Source: Gnetum montanum (taxonomy: Eukaryota; Streptophyta; Gnetopsida; Gnetales; Gnetaceae). Taken from it: a stretch of DNA of 21,276 nt. Shown here one piece after another: positions 8,562-18,518 of the stretch (its first letter is position 1; the number at the start of each line of letters is the position of its first letter). The notes beneath the pieces are model-generated. The model was not told where the DNA came from. It did no database searches and saw only the letters and a list, made by a program, of their open reading frames with translations. The stretch covers positions 717-21,992 of the forward strand of contig MNCI01001078.1 of NCBI GenBank assembly GCA_015680685.1, in the 5' to 3' direction. Position numbers and translations under genes: made by a program.

Positions 8562-10093
8562 TTGAAAATCTTTGAAAATTTTAAGCAAGAGCCCCTTGAG
8601 TTAAAACCATTGTCCACCGATATGGAGTATACATTTCTCAAGAATGAAAAATCGGTAATCATTAACGCTAAGCTCGCTCTTCAACAAAAAGAAAGACTGT
8701 TGAAGATGGTGAACAAATGGTCAAAAGCCTTTGCTTGGTCATATCTTGAAATAACTAGAATAGATCCTAGGATATGCCAACATAGAATCTACACTGACCC
8801 CTCTATGAAGCCTCGACAACAATCTCAAAGACAACTGAACCCAAAGCTTAAGCAAGTAGTTAAAGAAGAAATTAAACAATTTTTAAAGGCTGGGTTCATC
8901 TACCCCATTGCTGACAGTGAATGGGTTAGTCCATTAGTCATTGTGCCTAAAAAATATGGTAAATGGAGGGTGTGTATAGACTTTAGGATATTAAACATGG
9001 CAACATTTAAAGACCATATTCCATTGCCATTTATTGACCAAGTTTTAGATACCATCGTAGGGCATTGTTATTATAGTTTTCTAGATGGTTACAGTGAGTA
9101 CAATCAAATTCAAATAGCACCAGAAGACTAAGGCAAGACTACATTCACTAGTCCTTGGGGGATATTTACATATAGGCAGATGTCGTTTGGCTTGTGCAAT
9201 ACTCCAGCAACATTTCAACGTTTGGTTCTTAGTATATTTCAGTAGTAAATAGGGAATGGTATGGAGGTTTTTATGGATCATTTCTCCACCTACAGAGTGG
9301 ACTTTGAACAAGCATTGGACCGATTAGAGCAAGTACTGAAATGATGTGTTGAAACCAACCTAAGATTCAATTGGTAGAAAAGCCACTTAATGGTCTAAGA
9401 GGGCATTGTATTAGGGCATAAAATTTCACAAACAGGGATGGAGGTAGATCCTGAAAAAATTAAAGTCATCAAAGGAATCACTCGTCAACCTTAAACCATA
9501 AAAGATGTCTGATCATTCCTTGGACATACTAGCTATTATAGACACTTCATTGAGAACTTTTCGAAGATTACAAAACCATTGGTAGAATTAACGAAAAAGG
9601 ACGTATCCTTTGAATGGACCAAGGAATGTGAGCTAGCTTTTCAAACCTTAAAGCAGAAGCTAGTAGAAACATTCATTCTACAAGCTCCTAACTAGTCCAG
9701 ACCATTCTATATAATGACTGATGCATCCAATTTTGCTTTAGGAGCGTTACTTACATAGTTAGATAACCAAAAACATCCCTATTACTTTCACTGTGCAAGT
9801 CAAAGTATTACTAGCGCACAACTCAACTACACCACAACAGAAAAAGAGTTAATGGCTGTGGCGATTACACTAGAAAAATTTAGGCACTATGTATTAGGCT
9901 ATAAGATATTTGTATACATGAATCATAGTGCAATTCAGTTCCTTATGAATAAAACAATTTGACGAGCCTTTGCATCATACGATGGCTCGTGATCTTGCAA
10001 GAATTCGATCTTACGATGATCGATCGTAAAGGCACCAAGAATGTTGTTGTCAATCATTTATCTCGATTGCAATGGAACAACAAAGAGGACTAA
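8562..10093 (+). pseudogene. Reverse transcriptase / RNase H pseudogene of element A
   Basis: RT copies element RNA into DNA and RNase H removes the RNA template. The first 189 codons are open: KPRQQSQRQLNPKLKQVVKE, GFIYPIADSEWVSPLVIVPK, WRVCIDFRILN, PLPFIDQVLD and FLDGYSEYNQI, which contains the first catalytic Asp. A TAA (9129-9131) then interrupts the motif APED(Q)GKTTFT. Past it, in the same frame, come FGLCNTPATFQR and the catalytic box, which reads FMDH instead of F/YxDD (His codon at 9279-9281). The RNase H part shows TDASNFALGA and QLNYTTTEKEL, and the TDHSA motif reads MNHSA. A frameshift between 9963 and 9985 leads to the tail WLVILQEFDL and the NHLSRL motif before a TAA at 10091. 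Many stops sit at former Gln or Trp codons. The ATG at 8562 is internal to Pol and not a true start. Confidence 0.92.
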
Positions 10094-11518
10094 TACCCAA
10101 TTTCTGATTACTTTCCTGATGAACTCCTCTTTGTAGGTGTAATAAACAATCAATCACCCATAGATACAAATTGATATAGTAGCATTCTTACCTATCTTCT
10201 CACACAAGAAACACCACCAGGCCTGAACATTAAAAAGAAACAATAGTTTCTCAACCAAGTCAAACATTTCATGGAAATTAATGGACACCTTTACAAGGTA
10301 TGTTTTGATGGCTTGGTCCAATGGTGTGTTCCAGATGTAGATCAATTGAGAATTCTCCAAGATGCTCATGAGGGCCCTTGTGGAGCTCATTACACTAGGA
10401 GACAAACAACCATTAAAATCTTGCTTGCAGGATATTATTGGCCTACATTATTTCAAGACGCCCATCATTTTATCCAATCTTGTGAGCACTGCCAACGCGA
10501 TGGGGGAATGACTGCTAGAATGGAGGATCCACAACAATGGATTCAACTCTTTGAACCCTTCAACATATGGGGTATTGATTTTATGGGGCCTATTACACCG
10601 ATGTCCAATGGAAAAGCATACAGTATTGTTACTGTTAACTATTTTACAAAGTGGGCAGAAGCAGCCACTGTTACTAACTGTACATCATCTACTGTTGCAA
10701 GATTTGTTCAACAACAAATTGTAAATAGGTTTGGCATGCCTCGTGCACTTGTTTTTGATAATGGTACACACTTTACAGGTGCAACTTTTCAGAAGTTGAT
10801 GGAACAGGTAGGAGTCAAGCATAAACTAACTACATCATATCATCCTCAAGCAAATGGTTAAGCCAAAGTCACCAATAGGAAAATCACAAAAATCTTGACA
10901 TGAACCATTAGCAAATATAGGTGAGACTAGAGCACCAAACTGAACAATGCTCTTTGGGCGTACCGCTCCACATGGAAACTCCCTATAGGCTACTCTCTCT
11001 ATGAGTTAGTGTACAATAAACTTCAAACTTCCTATCCAAGCAGAGCTTCATACACTATCTACAGAATGTGACCTTAACCTTGACCTCAGTCTAGGACAAA
11101 AAGAATGGTTAATGAATCTTAACTTGCTAGATGAAAACCAATTAGCCCCCCTGTCATCTAACGAACTGCACAAGGCCTTCAACAAACAACATCATAGCTT
11201 GAAAATTAGAAAAGTCAAATACCAACTAGAAGATAGGTTCTTTATTGGAATCCCATACATGTGCCACAACGAACTAAATTTCTAATGCTGTGGGAAGGAC
11301 CTTATATCATTCATGAAAATTTTCCTTTAGGGGCCATGATGATTTATAAACCTAGAAGCTTGAATAAGAAATTATTGGTCAACATCCAGCAAACCAAACC
11401 TTTCCACGAGCCCAAAATGGCTAGTATTAGTACTACCTTTATTGATGGACAACCTTGTTCATTATTTTGGATCTCCTCCTTCCAACTCAATCGTGGGGGA
11501 GATGGCCACCAATGCTAG
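10094..11518 (+). pseudogene. Integrase pseudogene of element A
   Basis: Integrase inserts the element DNA into the genome. The best frame (10271-10861, 196 codons; the ATG is internal) carries the zinc finger as H33, H40, C71 and C74. The core follows, with the first Asp in WGIDFMGP (residue 103) and the second in VFDNGTHF (residue 163). A TAA at 10859 falls right after YHPQANG. The third catalytic residue, 36 positions after the second Asp, should be Glu but reads Lys (AAA, 10865-10867). Further along LNNALWAYRSTWKLPIG is readable, then two frameshifts (near 11020 and 11250), then the C-terminal GPY motif (LWEGPYIIHENFPLGA) near 11285. No chromodomain is seen. Conclusion: an inactive Ty3/gypsy integrase. 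Confidence 0.92.
11493..11505 (+). promoter_or_regulatory. Internal polypurine-like tract after integrase
   Basis: GTGGGGGAGATGG lies at the end of the integrase reading frame. Such G-rich tracts usually mark plus-strand priming just before a 3' LTR in plant LTR elements, but here the LTR is 1.9 kb further on. It may act as an additional priming site or simply encode the Gag-Pol tail (NRGGDGHQC). Functional call is inference. Confidence 0.35.
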
Positions 11519-13420
11519 TTATTCTAAGCCCTCAATTTTTTTCATCTTTTTATTTTACACATTTTTTATTTTTATTTTACACGTTTTTTCATATTTACTT
11601 GTTTTTTTACACCATCATTAACATTTTTGCTATTTCTTTCTTTATTACATTTTGTTTGATTTATTCTCACTTGTCACATAATAAGTACTTATGACGGTGG
11701 ATTGCACTATAATAGTGTTTCTCACTAATGTTTGGTATTTACCTTTGACTTTTAATGTTGATGCTAAGATATGGTTTCTTTTGATAAAACAGGCAATGAG
11801 TTCATGTCATCCATTCATCCACTCAACTCTATGGTCTCCCTTGGTTTTGGAACTGTACTGTCCCTTTTTCTAAGCGAACCTATTAATGAATTGGTGGCTT
11901 GATATTCTTCAAACCAAGGAAAGATTCAAATGGATTGAAAAGGGTGTGACCTCAAGGAGATTCAATGCATTTGTGCTAGCTATTCTCTTGGGTACTTGAA
12001 TATTTTTCATAGGTTTTCCATCATCCTACTGTCGACTAATCTCAAAAAGTTGAATAAATCAAATAAGTCTTTGCATGGTGTGGTTCTCACTCAAAAATAA
12101 TAATAAAAAATGGTGGGAATTCAAAGCATACCCCTTAGACATAATAATGAAACATGGGCTACAAGCATTGGTTATGGCACTAGAAAGACATGCTACCCAT
12201 GCCTGAAGATCCCCTCTAACCAAGGCCCTTTCTCACTTCCTACTTCTCTATTCTTCTCTTTTTGGGATGATGGTTGCTCTATGAATGCATTCTTGTTGCT
12301 TCAGGAGGATGGGTTGGTCAAGTGTGTTGATGCGAGGTCACTAGATGTGGATAGTTTTAATTTGGATTTGGGCTGAATTTTATCAAGTCACCTTAATCAC
12401 ATACTATACAAGGAACTTTACATAACCTTGATTTTGGGATTCCATTCCATTCTCTCTTCTCTTTCCTTATTGCTTTCCATATTCCACCTCATTGTTGATT
12501 TTATGATTAGTTTGTATCTTGGTCAATGCATTGTTATTCTTAGGTGAATTCTTGTGGGTGAATTCTTAACTATTGTGCCCATCTGTCATTCCTAGAGCCT
12601 ACGGACTCTTTGGTTTGTGGGTTTGTCAGGGCCTTTGGGAAGGACCCACTGGCATTCCTTTTTGGTGCAATTGTTAAGTTATTTACCTTAAACATTTCTT
12701 GCAATCAACTATTTCTCATTTCATCCCATCTATGAGATCCATTTTTCTCTACCCTTCTATGCATTTTTATTGGATTCACCATCGTTATTTCTCTAATATT
12801 CCTTGTTCTTTAATTTTCCATCCTATTGCTACCAGAGGTTTGCTCTTAGTCGTGGGGGCCTGTCGCAAATTTTTCTATTCCATTACTTATCTCACCCCTA
12901 CACCTTGGATAGCTATTAGTTACAAACCTCTAACACAGTATCTACCATACCTGCAACCTAGCCAATGTGCTTCATATCGAGGCAAGGTATCAATTACATT
13001 ATATCTTATCTATACTTGCTAATTCGTGATTGTGTTGTGTGTGTAGATGGTGATCACATGGATAATGGACTGGGATAGGAGGGAGCACTCAGGATGGACT
13101 GGAGCAAAAGCATTTACGAAAGGAATAAGCTTGGTCATGTGGCCATGGATGAACATCGGTGTGCACAATTTTAACATTGGTAGTAACACGCCTCCATTTT
13201 TCTCTCTCTCTTTCTTCAAGCTATCAAATGAGAGTCTGGATGTCATCTATGTACAGTGTTCACCACAATGATTATGAACATCAATGTTGTAATATGTTTG
13301 TCGATCCATTTCCTGGGCACTTTGAGTCAATCATTCCATGTCACCGTCAGTTTTCGTTTAGTTAATAATCCCATACCTTCCCAATATTTTGTAAGGAACT
13401 TGAGGATGAGTTTTCATTCA
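11519..13420 (+). other. 3' spacer of element A between integrase and polypurine tract
   Basis: A 1.9-kb region with no recognised protein. It starts with a T-rich stretch (11535-11690). Short open frames (12110-12376, 12699-13022 and a minus-strand one at 13019-13246) show no family motif. About 12300-13432 is homologous to the spacer of A prime in reverse: 12301-12400 to 19490-19592, 12621-12660 to 19211-19252, and 13330-13432 to 18519-18620. So it is a true part of this lineage and not a later insertion. Athila elements often hold a poorly conserved env-like gene at this place; nothing here supports one. Confidence 0.7.
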
Positions 13421-13432
13421 GTCATGGGGGTA
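13421..13432 (+). promoter_or_regulatory. Polypurine tract region of element A
   Basis: GTCATGGGGGTA directly precedes the 3' LTR. The same GTCATGGGGGTATGATGA text is found in reverse at 18513-18530 next to the A-prime LTR, so it is under lineage constraint. This is the expected plus-strand primer site, though short and with pyrimidines. Confidence 0.65.
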
Positions 13433-14294
13433 TGATGAGTCCTGATATTAGATCCTTAATATCGGATCCTCGATATTCGACCCCCGATATCGGATATGCA
13501 ATATCAGAGATGCTAAAGCAATATCAGACATGCGATGTCAGAATCGATCTTGTTGCCTATAAATAAGAGATAGGGGCACTTGGTTTGGTATTAGTTTTTT
13601 TAGTCCCTTAGCTGAACTCTTACAATTTTTTCACTTTCAGAGTTAGAATTATTTTTGAGTGCCCATAGTAGGAGTCATAAAGTGAACGGATCTTTATTCA
13701 AGCATTGTGTACCTAAGCACACCTTGTGTCCGGAGATGAAGACAAACTTTGTGATAAACCTTGCAACATTCAGAATAGCTTAATTATTGCATTTAATGTT
13801 ATTTACTGTTATTTGATGCTCTCATTAGTTAATCAATGTTATTTCTATTGAACTGTTAATTATCAACAAATTAGCACACTCAGCACGACCACTCCAAGCA
13901 TACATGGGAACACTTGGTAACCCAGCAACGACTAGCATTTGGTAATCCCAGTAGTGTTACATTGGTTTAGGATATGTCCGGAGAGTGGAAATAGATGCTG
14001 GTGTTAGGACTAGTTAGAGAATAGTTAACTAGTTAAATAAAAGTATTATTAAATTACCTCATTTCTCTCTTTTAAGCATCAAGAAAATAAAACATAAAAT
14101 AATAAAAATCACATACCTTGAGTTTACTTAACCATATAATTAAGCCTTACAAGTAAGCTTGGGAAGACAACGATTGCATAACTCATCCTTGTTCTGTGTA
14201 GGTGCATAAGCAATTAATCCTTGAAGTTTGACTAGATCGAACATGAACACTCGTATTCGTATGGTTGGGCATAGGGGTACCTCGCCGCTCATCA
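13433..14294 (+). repeat. 3' LTR of element A, 862 bp
   Basis: Starts TGATGAGTCC and ends CCGCTCATCA, aligning with 4652-5471. Most differences are transitions. It keeps 42 bp of U3 that the 5' LTR lacks, containing extra GATATC/CGATAT units between 13466 and 13508. TATA box at 13558-13566. Confidence 0.96.
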
Positions 14295-14328
14295 ATTACT
14301 TAACACTTTCCTTCAAACTCAACATGGA
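14295..14328 (-). repeat. Target duplication (right copy) and remaining part of repeat X copy 1
   Basis: 14295-14299 is ATTAC, the second copy of the A target duplication. The following bases, reversed, read GTTGAGTTTGAAGGAAAGTG and match 17511-17539 of X copy 2 (GTTGAGTTTGAAGAAAAATG). Similarity becomes weak beyond 14328. Confidence 0.9.
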
Positions 14329-15109
14329 TGAACTTTATTGAATAACTATTGAAGGCTTTACTAACAATCACATTTTTATGGATTTTATATTTTATCATTT
14401 CTAAGAATTCAAAGGATATATATATACTTTACTTCATTGTAAACTACACATTAAGTTTGTAGAGTTTCATAGTTACATCACACTTGTAGAGAAGTTTTAA
14501 GTGCCCAATATAGGATCTCTTTATTTAAATTATTTCATTTCTCTCTTTTATGGGTCAGTTACCTAAATATTAAAAATACTATTCTGCAAACAACAAAGCT
14601 ATATATTATAAGGTTATTTTATATTAGTATTTTAATAGTTTTATCACTCTGCCTTTTAATTTCACACACCTTGGTCATACTGTAATGGTTTAACTAATTT
14701 CTTGAAATGATAAGAAGAAAACAATAATTAAAAACTCAATGAAAGATCATTTCTTTTAGATATGATTTGTCCAAAATAACAATTAACTTTAAGAAAAAAT
14801 ATAAGAATTAAATCAAAGAACTTTTAAAAACCATAATTGAAGATAAAAACTTATTGAAGATTTTATTCACTTTAGGGAAGCGCAAAGTTTAACAAACTGT
14901 CAAACTAATAAAGTGCAAGATCATCCTCAGTACTAGTTTATTCATGGTTCATGAAGGATGCTCATACATCTTAATTAAGATTATGATAGGAGGAAGGAAT
15001 TGAAGAAGAGGAAGGAAGCACTATGGATTTTAAAATGGTAATAATTACTTGCTTCATTAGATTTTTATCCATGATGAAAGGAGCAACATGGATGCTTGAA
15101 TTATTTTAC

Positions 15110-15756
15110 GTAATTATATTTATATGGTTTCTTACATAATCAACAATCATAACTGTATCAGCCAACGATTGTGCCAATTTCTTGATCTTTTAGTGTCTCT
15201 TCTTTTCTACATCCAACTAGGCCAACAAGCCCTTATTCTCCTTGAGAAGTTTCTCCTTAGCCTTGACTTCAAAATCAAAGATCTACTTGATAGATGTCTA
15301 GGTTTGAACCATGTATTCCTTCTCTAAAAGAATCTTCCATTTTTTGTAGTTAGCTAAGACACCTTCTACTCAACTTCCTTTTACTCATTTCTCCATCAAT
15401 TGAAACTATACTAGGTGGAATGTCTTCAAACTATTTGAGTAGTAAAAACTCCTTCATGGCTCACTTTCTTTTCTCTAATAGAGTAGTGGTATTCAACTTA
15501 TACAACTCAAAATACTACTAGACGAACCATGAAGTTACAAATTCTAGATTTTCTTATTCAACTCATCCATCCATGCTAAGGTGTTATGTTGGGATGACTC
15601 TAGATTACCAATGTTTTCCTCTACTGAAAAATGGTACATATAAAAAGTAGTGGCATATAAATATGTGTAGATTAGATAGAGAAGTATCTTATTCTCTGGA
15701 GAGACAATAATTAACTTTAAAGATGCCTTTTGCAACTCCACCATAGCTCTCTCCAT
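15110..15756 (-). pseudogene. Unidentified decayed coding-like stretch
   Basis: On the minus strand, 70 open codons from 15756 begin MERAMVELQKASLKLI and end at a TAG. Past it, readable pieces continue in shifted frames: ELYKLNTTTLLEKRK, FEDIPPSIVSIDGEMSKRK and, near 15100-15250, the Lys/Leu/Glu-rich FDFEVKAKEKLLKENKGLL and KKLAQSLADTVMIVDYVRNH, which would form a coiled coil. Several stops look like former Gln codons. I do not recognise a family. It could be a gag-like protein of the proposed minus-strand retroelement or a fragment of a host gene. Confidence 0.3.
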
Positions 15757-15991
15757 GACCTTGAACTATAGAAGCTCATTGTTGTAATTTATTAGGTTAG
15801 TCTAGCTTGAAGAATTATAAATATATTGATTTATAAAATCTATTGAAGGAAAGAGAAAGAATGAATTTGATTTTTTTTCCAAAGTTTAAACATATCACTG
15901 ATAATATTTGGAATCTACAGAAATCAATGTCTTCAATTCTTCAAGTTTCAAGCAGTATCGCTAGACAGAGCTTAATTGATAAGAATCAATA

Positions 15992-16000
15992 TGATACCAA
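15992..16000 (-). promoter_or_regulatory. Possible tRNA-iMet type primer site remnant
   Basis: TTGGTATCA on the minus strand equals the start of the common plant primer site TGGTATCAGAGC (recalled), but the match stops after eight informative bases and the place is also part of a near-palindrome (15994-16009). Weak on its own. Confidence 0.25.
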
Positions 16001-17508
16001 TTTGTATCACTCCATCAATACAAATTGATATATTTGTATTTTAATCATTAGACATTGCTAGAGTGTTAAGAAACATCTTATTTGAATGATATTTGATCCA
16101 TTTTGCCTTGAATTTGATATGAATATGCACGTCTTTAATCATATAATAAATATCTAACAAATAATGGATGATTTGATACAAATTAGATATAAAAGGAGTG
16201 AAATAGATAAGAAACTTGGGCTTTGACATAAAATGACAACTTGAAATTCTTGAAAATGCAACATTTAATTAAGGATTTGATACTTCATAACTTCCAAACT
16301 TCACAATAGCTAGGAAATGACTTGAAAGAAATGATAACTTCATGTATATAATGAAAATGAACCATAATGATGATCAAAGCATTAAAACTAAATTGAAAGG
16401 AAACAAATGAGATCAAATGTTAATCAATCTTTCTCTTTTTTCTTTTGGAGGCTTGATTTCTTAAATCTTTGATGAAATTAAGATATGTGAGAAATGTGAA
16501 GTTGAGGATGTATGAGAGATTAAGAATTTGTGAGATAGATGTAAATAAATTGTGAAAAACTTGAGAAAAAAAATTAATTTTATATGAAATATAAGGAACT
16601 TTGAGATGAGAAGGCTTGAAAGCATCATTACTCATTAAAGAAGAACTTGTAATCTAAATCTTCTTGAGATCTTCACGCTTGAGAGCTTCATTCATGAAGA
16701 ATTGAAAATTCTTGATCAATAGTGGAAATCATTATAAAGATTGAGAATGGAGTAAGAGAGGAAAAATGCAAAATGATAGCACTCATGGCTCCTTACTCTT
16801 CAAAATTTCAAATAGTTCACTCCCTCACTCTTGCTTTGATTTGGAGGCTCTTAACCTCTATTTATATTAGGGGAGAGAGGCTTTGCCTCTTCTACATGTG
16901 AGAAATTATCCCTTTTTTAATGAAATTTGTTTCCTACACTTTAATGTTTCTAACTTTTCTTTAGAGAATAACTATGACTTCTAAACTTTTAGACATGAAA
17001 CATGGATTAAATAACAAAGATAAAGTTAAGCATTAAGAAAAAATTTGAAAATATCTTTGTTGACAGTTGAGTTAAAGAACTCAATTGTAACTTCATACTC
17101 CAGAAATTTATTCTCTAGAACATACTTGTACATGATTAAATCATAGCTGCTACCACTAATAGGTGCATCCTAAGTATCTAACAACATTATCTAAGAAACT
17201 ATGATAGTTTCACTTATTTTAGTCTCTAGGTTTTTTTTGGTGTGCTTTGTATCTCCAAATTAGTAACCATGGTGGTTTTGAGAGCATCTAGGACCATAGA
17301 ATCCATAGTTCTAACAATGACTTTTACAACCTCAAACTCAAATCAAGATATAACAAATATACACAAAGACAAAGTCTAAGAGTAAAAGAAGTAGAGTTTG
17401 TTAGAGAAATAACAAGGCCTTAGTTACTATTTTATTTCTTGTGTTTGAATTTGAAACCAGTTGATCTTTTTACTTCAATCGTAATTGGGCATGCAATAGA
17501 GTGAGGAC

Positions 17509-17646
17509 CCTCCACGTTGAGTTTGAAGAAAAATGTTAAGTAATGATGGAGTAAGAAACTTTAATGTGTATGTTATTAAAAGAGATTTATAATTTAAATG
17601 GTTTACATAAGAATATAGCAAACTAATAGCCTATTCTATAAAGGGA
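17509..17646 (+). repeat. Repeat X, copy 2 (inverted relative to copy 1)
   Basis: Matches the reverse complement of 14295-14328 joined to 4545-4651. The A target is present once and uninterrupted (GTAAT, 17540-17544), so this is the empty site for A. The copy is cut at AGGGA (17642-17646) by the LTR of A prime; copy 1 continues at that point with CATGATTATTGG. Confidence 0.9.
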
Positions 17647-18518
17647 TGATGAGTGGTGAGGTACCCCTACACCCAACCATACGAGTCACAAGTGTTCATG
17701 CAAAATTCGTTTGAATTTTGCAGACCTTAAGTTCTTAAGTACACTAGTTCCAGGACATGAAATCTAATCATGAAAATTGTTGTATTCTCAACTATACTTG
17801 TGGAGCTTAATTGTATGGTTAACTATAATTAAGGCATATGATTTTTATTATTTTATATATTATTTGTCTACAATTAAGAACAAGTTGAAAATTAATTTAT
17901 GAACCAATTTAACTAATCTAATTACTAATCAATAACTAACTATCCTAACATAAGTATTTGATCCCACTTTTCGTGCACATCTTGAACACATATAGCATTG
18001 CTAGGTTACCAAACGTTAAGCATTGCTGGGATTACCAAGAGTCATATGTATGCTCGAAGTGGTCATACTTATGTGCTTAATTAATTTTATTTAATTGAAC
18101 TAGCTTACTTTAGCTTAATTACTTGGGAGAATTAAAGGAAACTACATAAAACATTAAATTCATAAATAAAATATTTAAGCTAGCCAAGGTGTTACAAGGT
18201 TTGATAAAAATGCTCATCTTTATTATCACACACACTGCTGTGCTCATGTACAATAGTGTTCGAATAAAGATTCATACACTTAATGACTCCTACTGTGGGC
18301 GGCACTTTGGAAAATATTCTAACTCTAGAGAAAACAAACTATAAGAGCTCTGCTATGCTATGACAAAAACTATCTAGAAAATATGTGCCCAAGCACTATA
18401 TTTATAGGCTGGCACATACCCTGCAATATCAGATATCTGACATCGCATCTTGGGGTCTAATATTGGATACTCGACATTGTAGCTTCAATATTAGAGAACT
18501 ACAAAATATGATTCATCA
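17647..18518 (-). repeat. 3' LTR of element A prime (minus strand), 872 bp
   Basis: On the minus strand it starts TGATGAATC and ends ACCACTCATCA. The outer ends and the U5 text around the Tyr/Leu-poor AT-rich middle align with element A LTRs but with heavy divergence, so this is a related subfamily or an older copy. A TATA-like TATAAATATA is at 18397-18406 (minus). The polypurine text lies immediately to the right, which makes this the 3' LTR. Confidence 0.9.

Larger units (their letters stand above)
4652..14294 (+). mobile_element. Full-length, decayed Ty3/gypsy (Athila/Tat-like) retrotransposon, element A
   Basis: A 9643-bp element bounded by two related LTRs (820 and 862 bp) and a perfect ATTAC duplication. 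Inside, in order: primer site, gag, protease, RT/RNase H, integrase, a 1.9-kb spacer, and a polypurine tract. This is the Ty3/gypsy order (integrase last). RT wording such as PLPFIDQVLD and FLDGYSEYNQI and integrase wording such as WGIDFMGP resemble Athila/Tat elements, and no chromodomain is seen after the integrase. All coding parts carry stops and frameshifts, so it cannot move on its own. By hand the LTRs differ at roughly 60-70 positions besides one 42-bp indel, which indicates an old insertion. Confidence 0.95.
14329..17508. other. AT-rich interval between the two X copies, with a possible decayed minus-strand retroelement
   Basis: No gene can be named. Read on the minus strand there is a possible retroelement leader: a TATA-like AATATAAATA (16859-16868) followed by a pyrimidine-rich leader (about 16850-16420), then TTGGTATCA at 15992-16000, which matches the first bases of a tRNA-iMet primer site, then coding-like text. 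14329-15100 and 16900-17508 show nothing I recognise. A small hairpin AGAGGC-TTT-GCCTCT is at 16876-16890. Confidence 0.35.

Noticed and set aside
11455-11873. Open frames rich in Phe, Ile and Tyr after the integrase.
   Set aside because: They come from a T-rich stretch. The residue bias follows base composition, and there is no homology to a membrane protein.
12699-13022. A 107-codon open frame at the position where Athila elements may have an env-like gene.
   Set aside because: No signal peptide, membrane anchor or cleavage site that I could support, and A prime shows no matching frame.
13019-13246. A minus-strand open frame of 75 codons in the 3' spacer of element A, whose start region is also found in A prime (about 18730).
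   Set aside because: In A prime the matching text loses one base and meets a TAA after eight codons, so the frame is not conserved. I take it as chance.
16041-16635. Minus-strand open frames of 62 and 71 codons.
   Set aside because: Low-complexity, AT-driven composition within the proposed leader, with no recognisable motif.
14329-17508. The interval between inverted X copies as one large DNA transposon with X as terminal inverted repeats.
   Set aside because: No transposase motif was found inside, the X similarity fades without sharp ends, and X extends outward from the interval beyond the possible tips, so separate copies are simpler.
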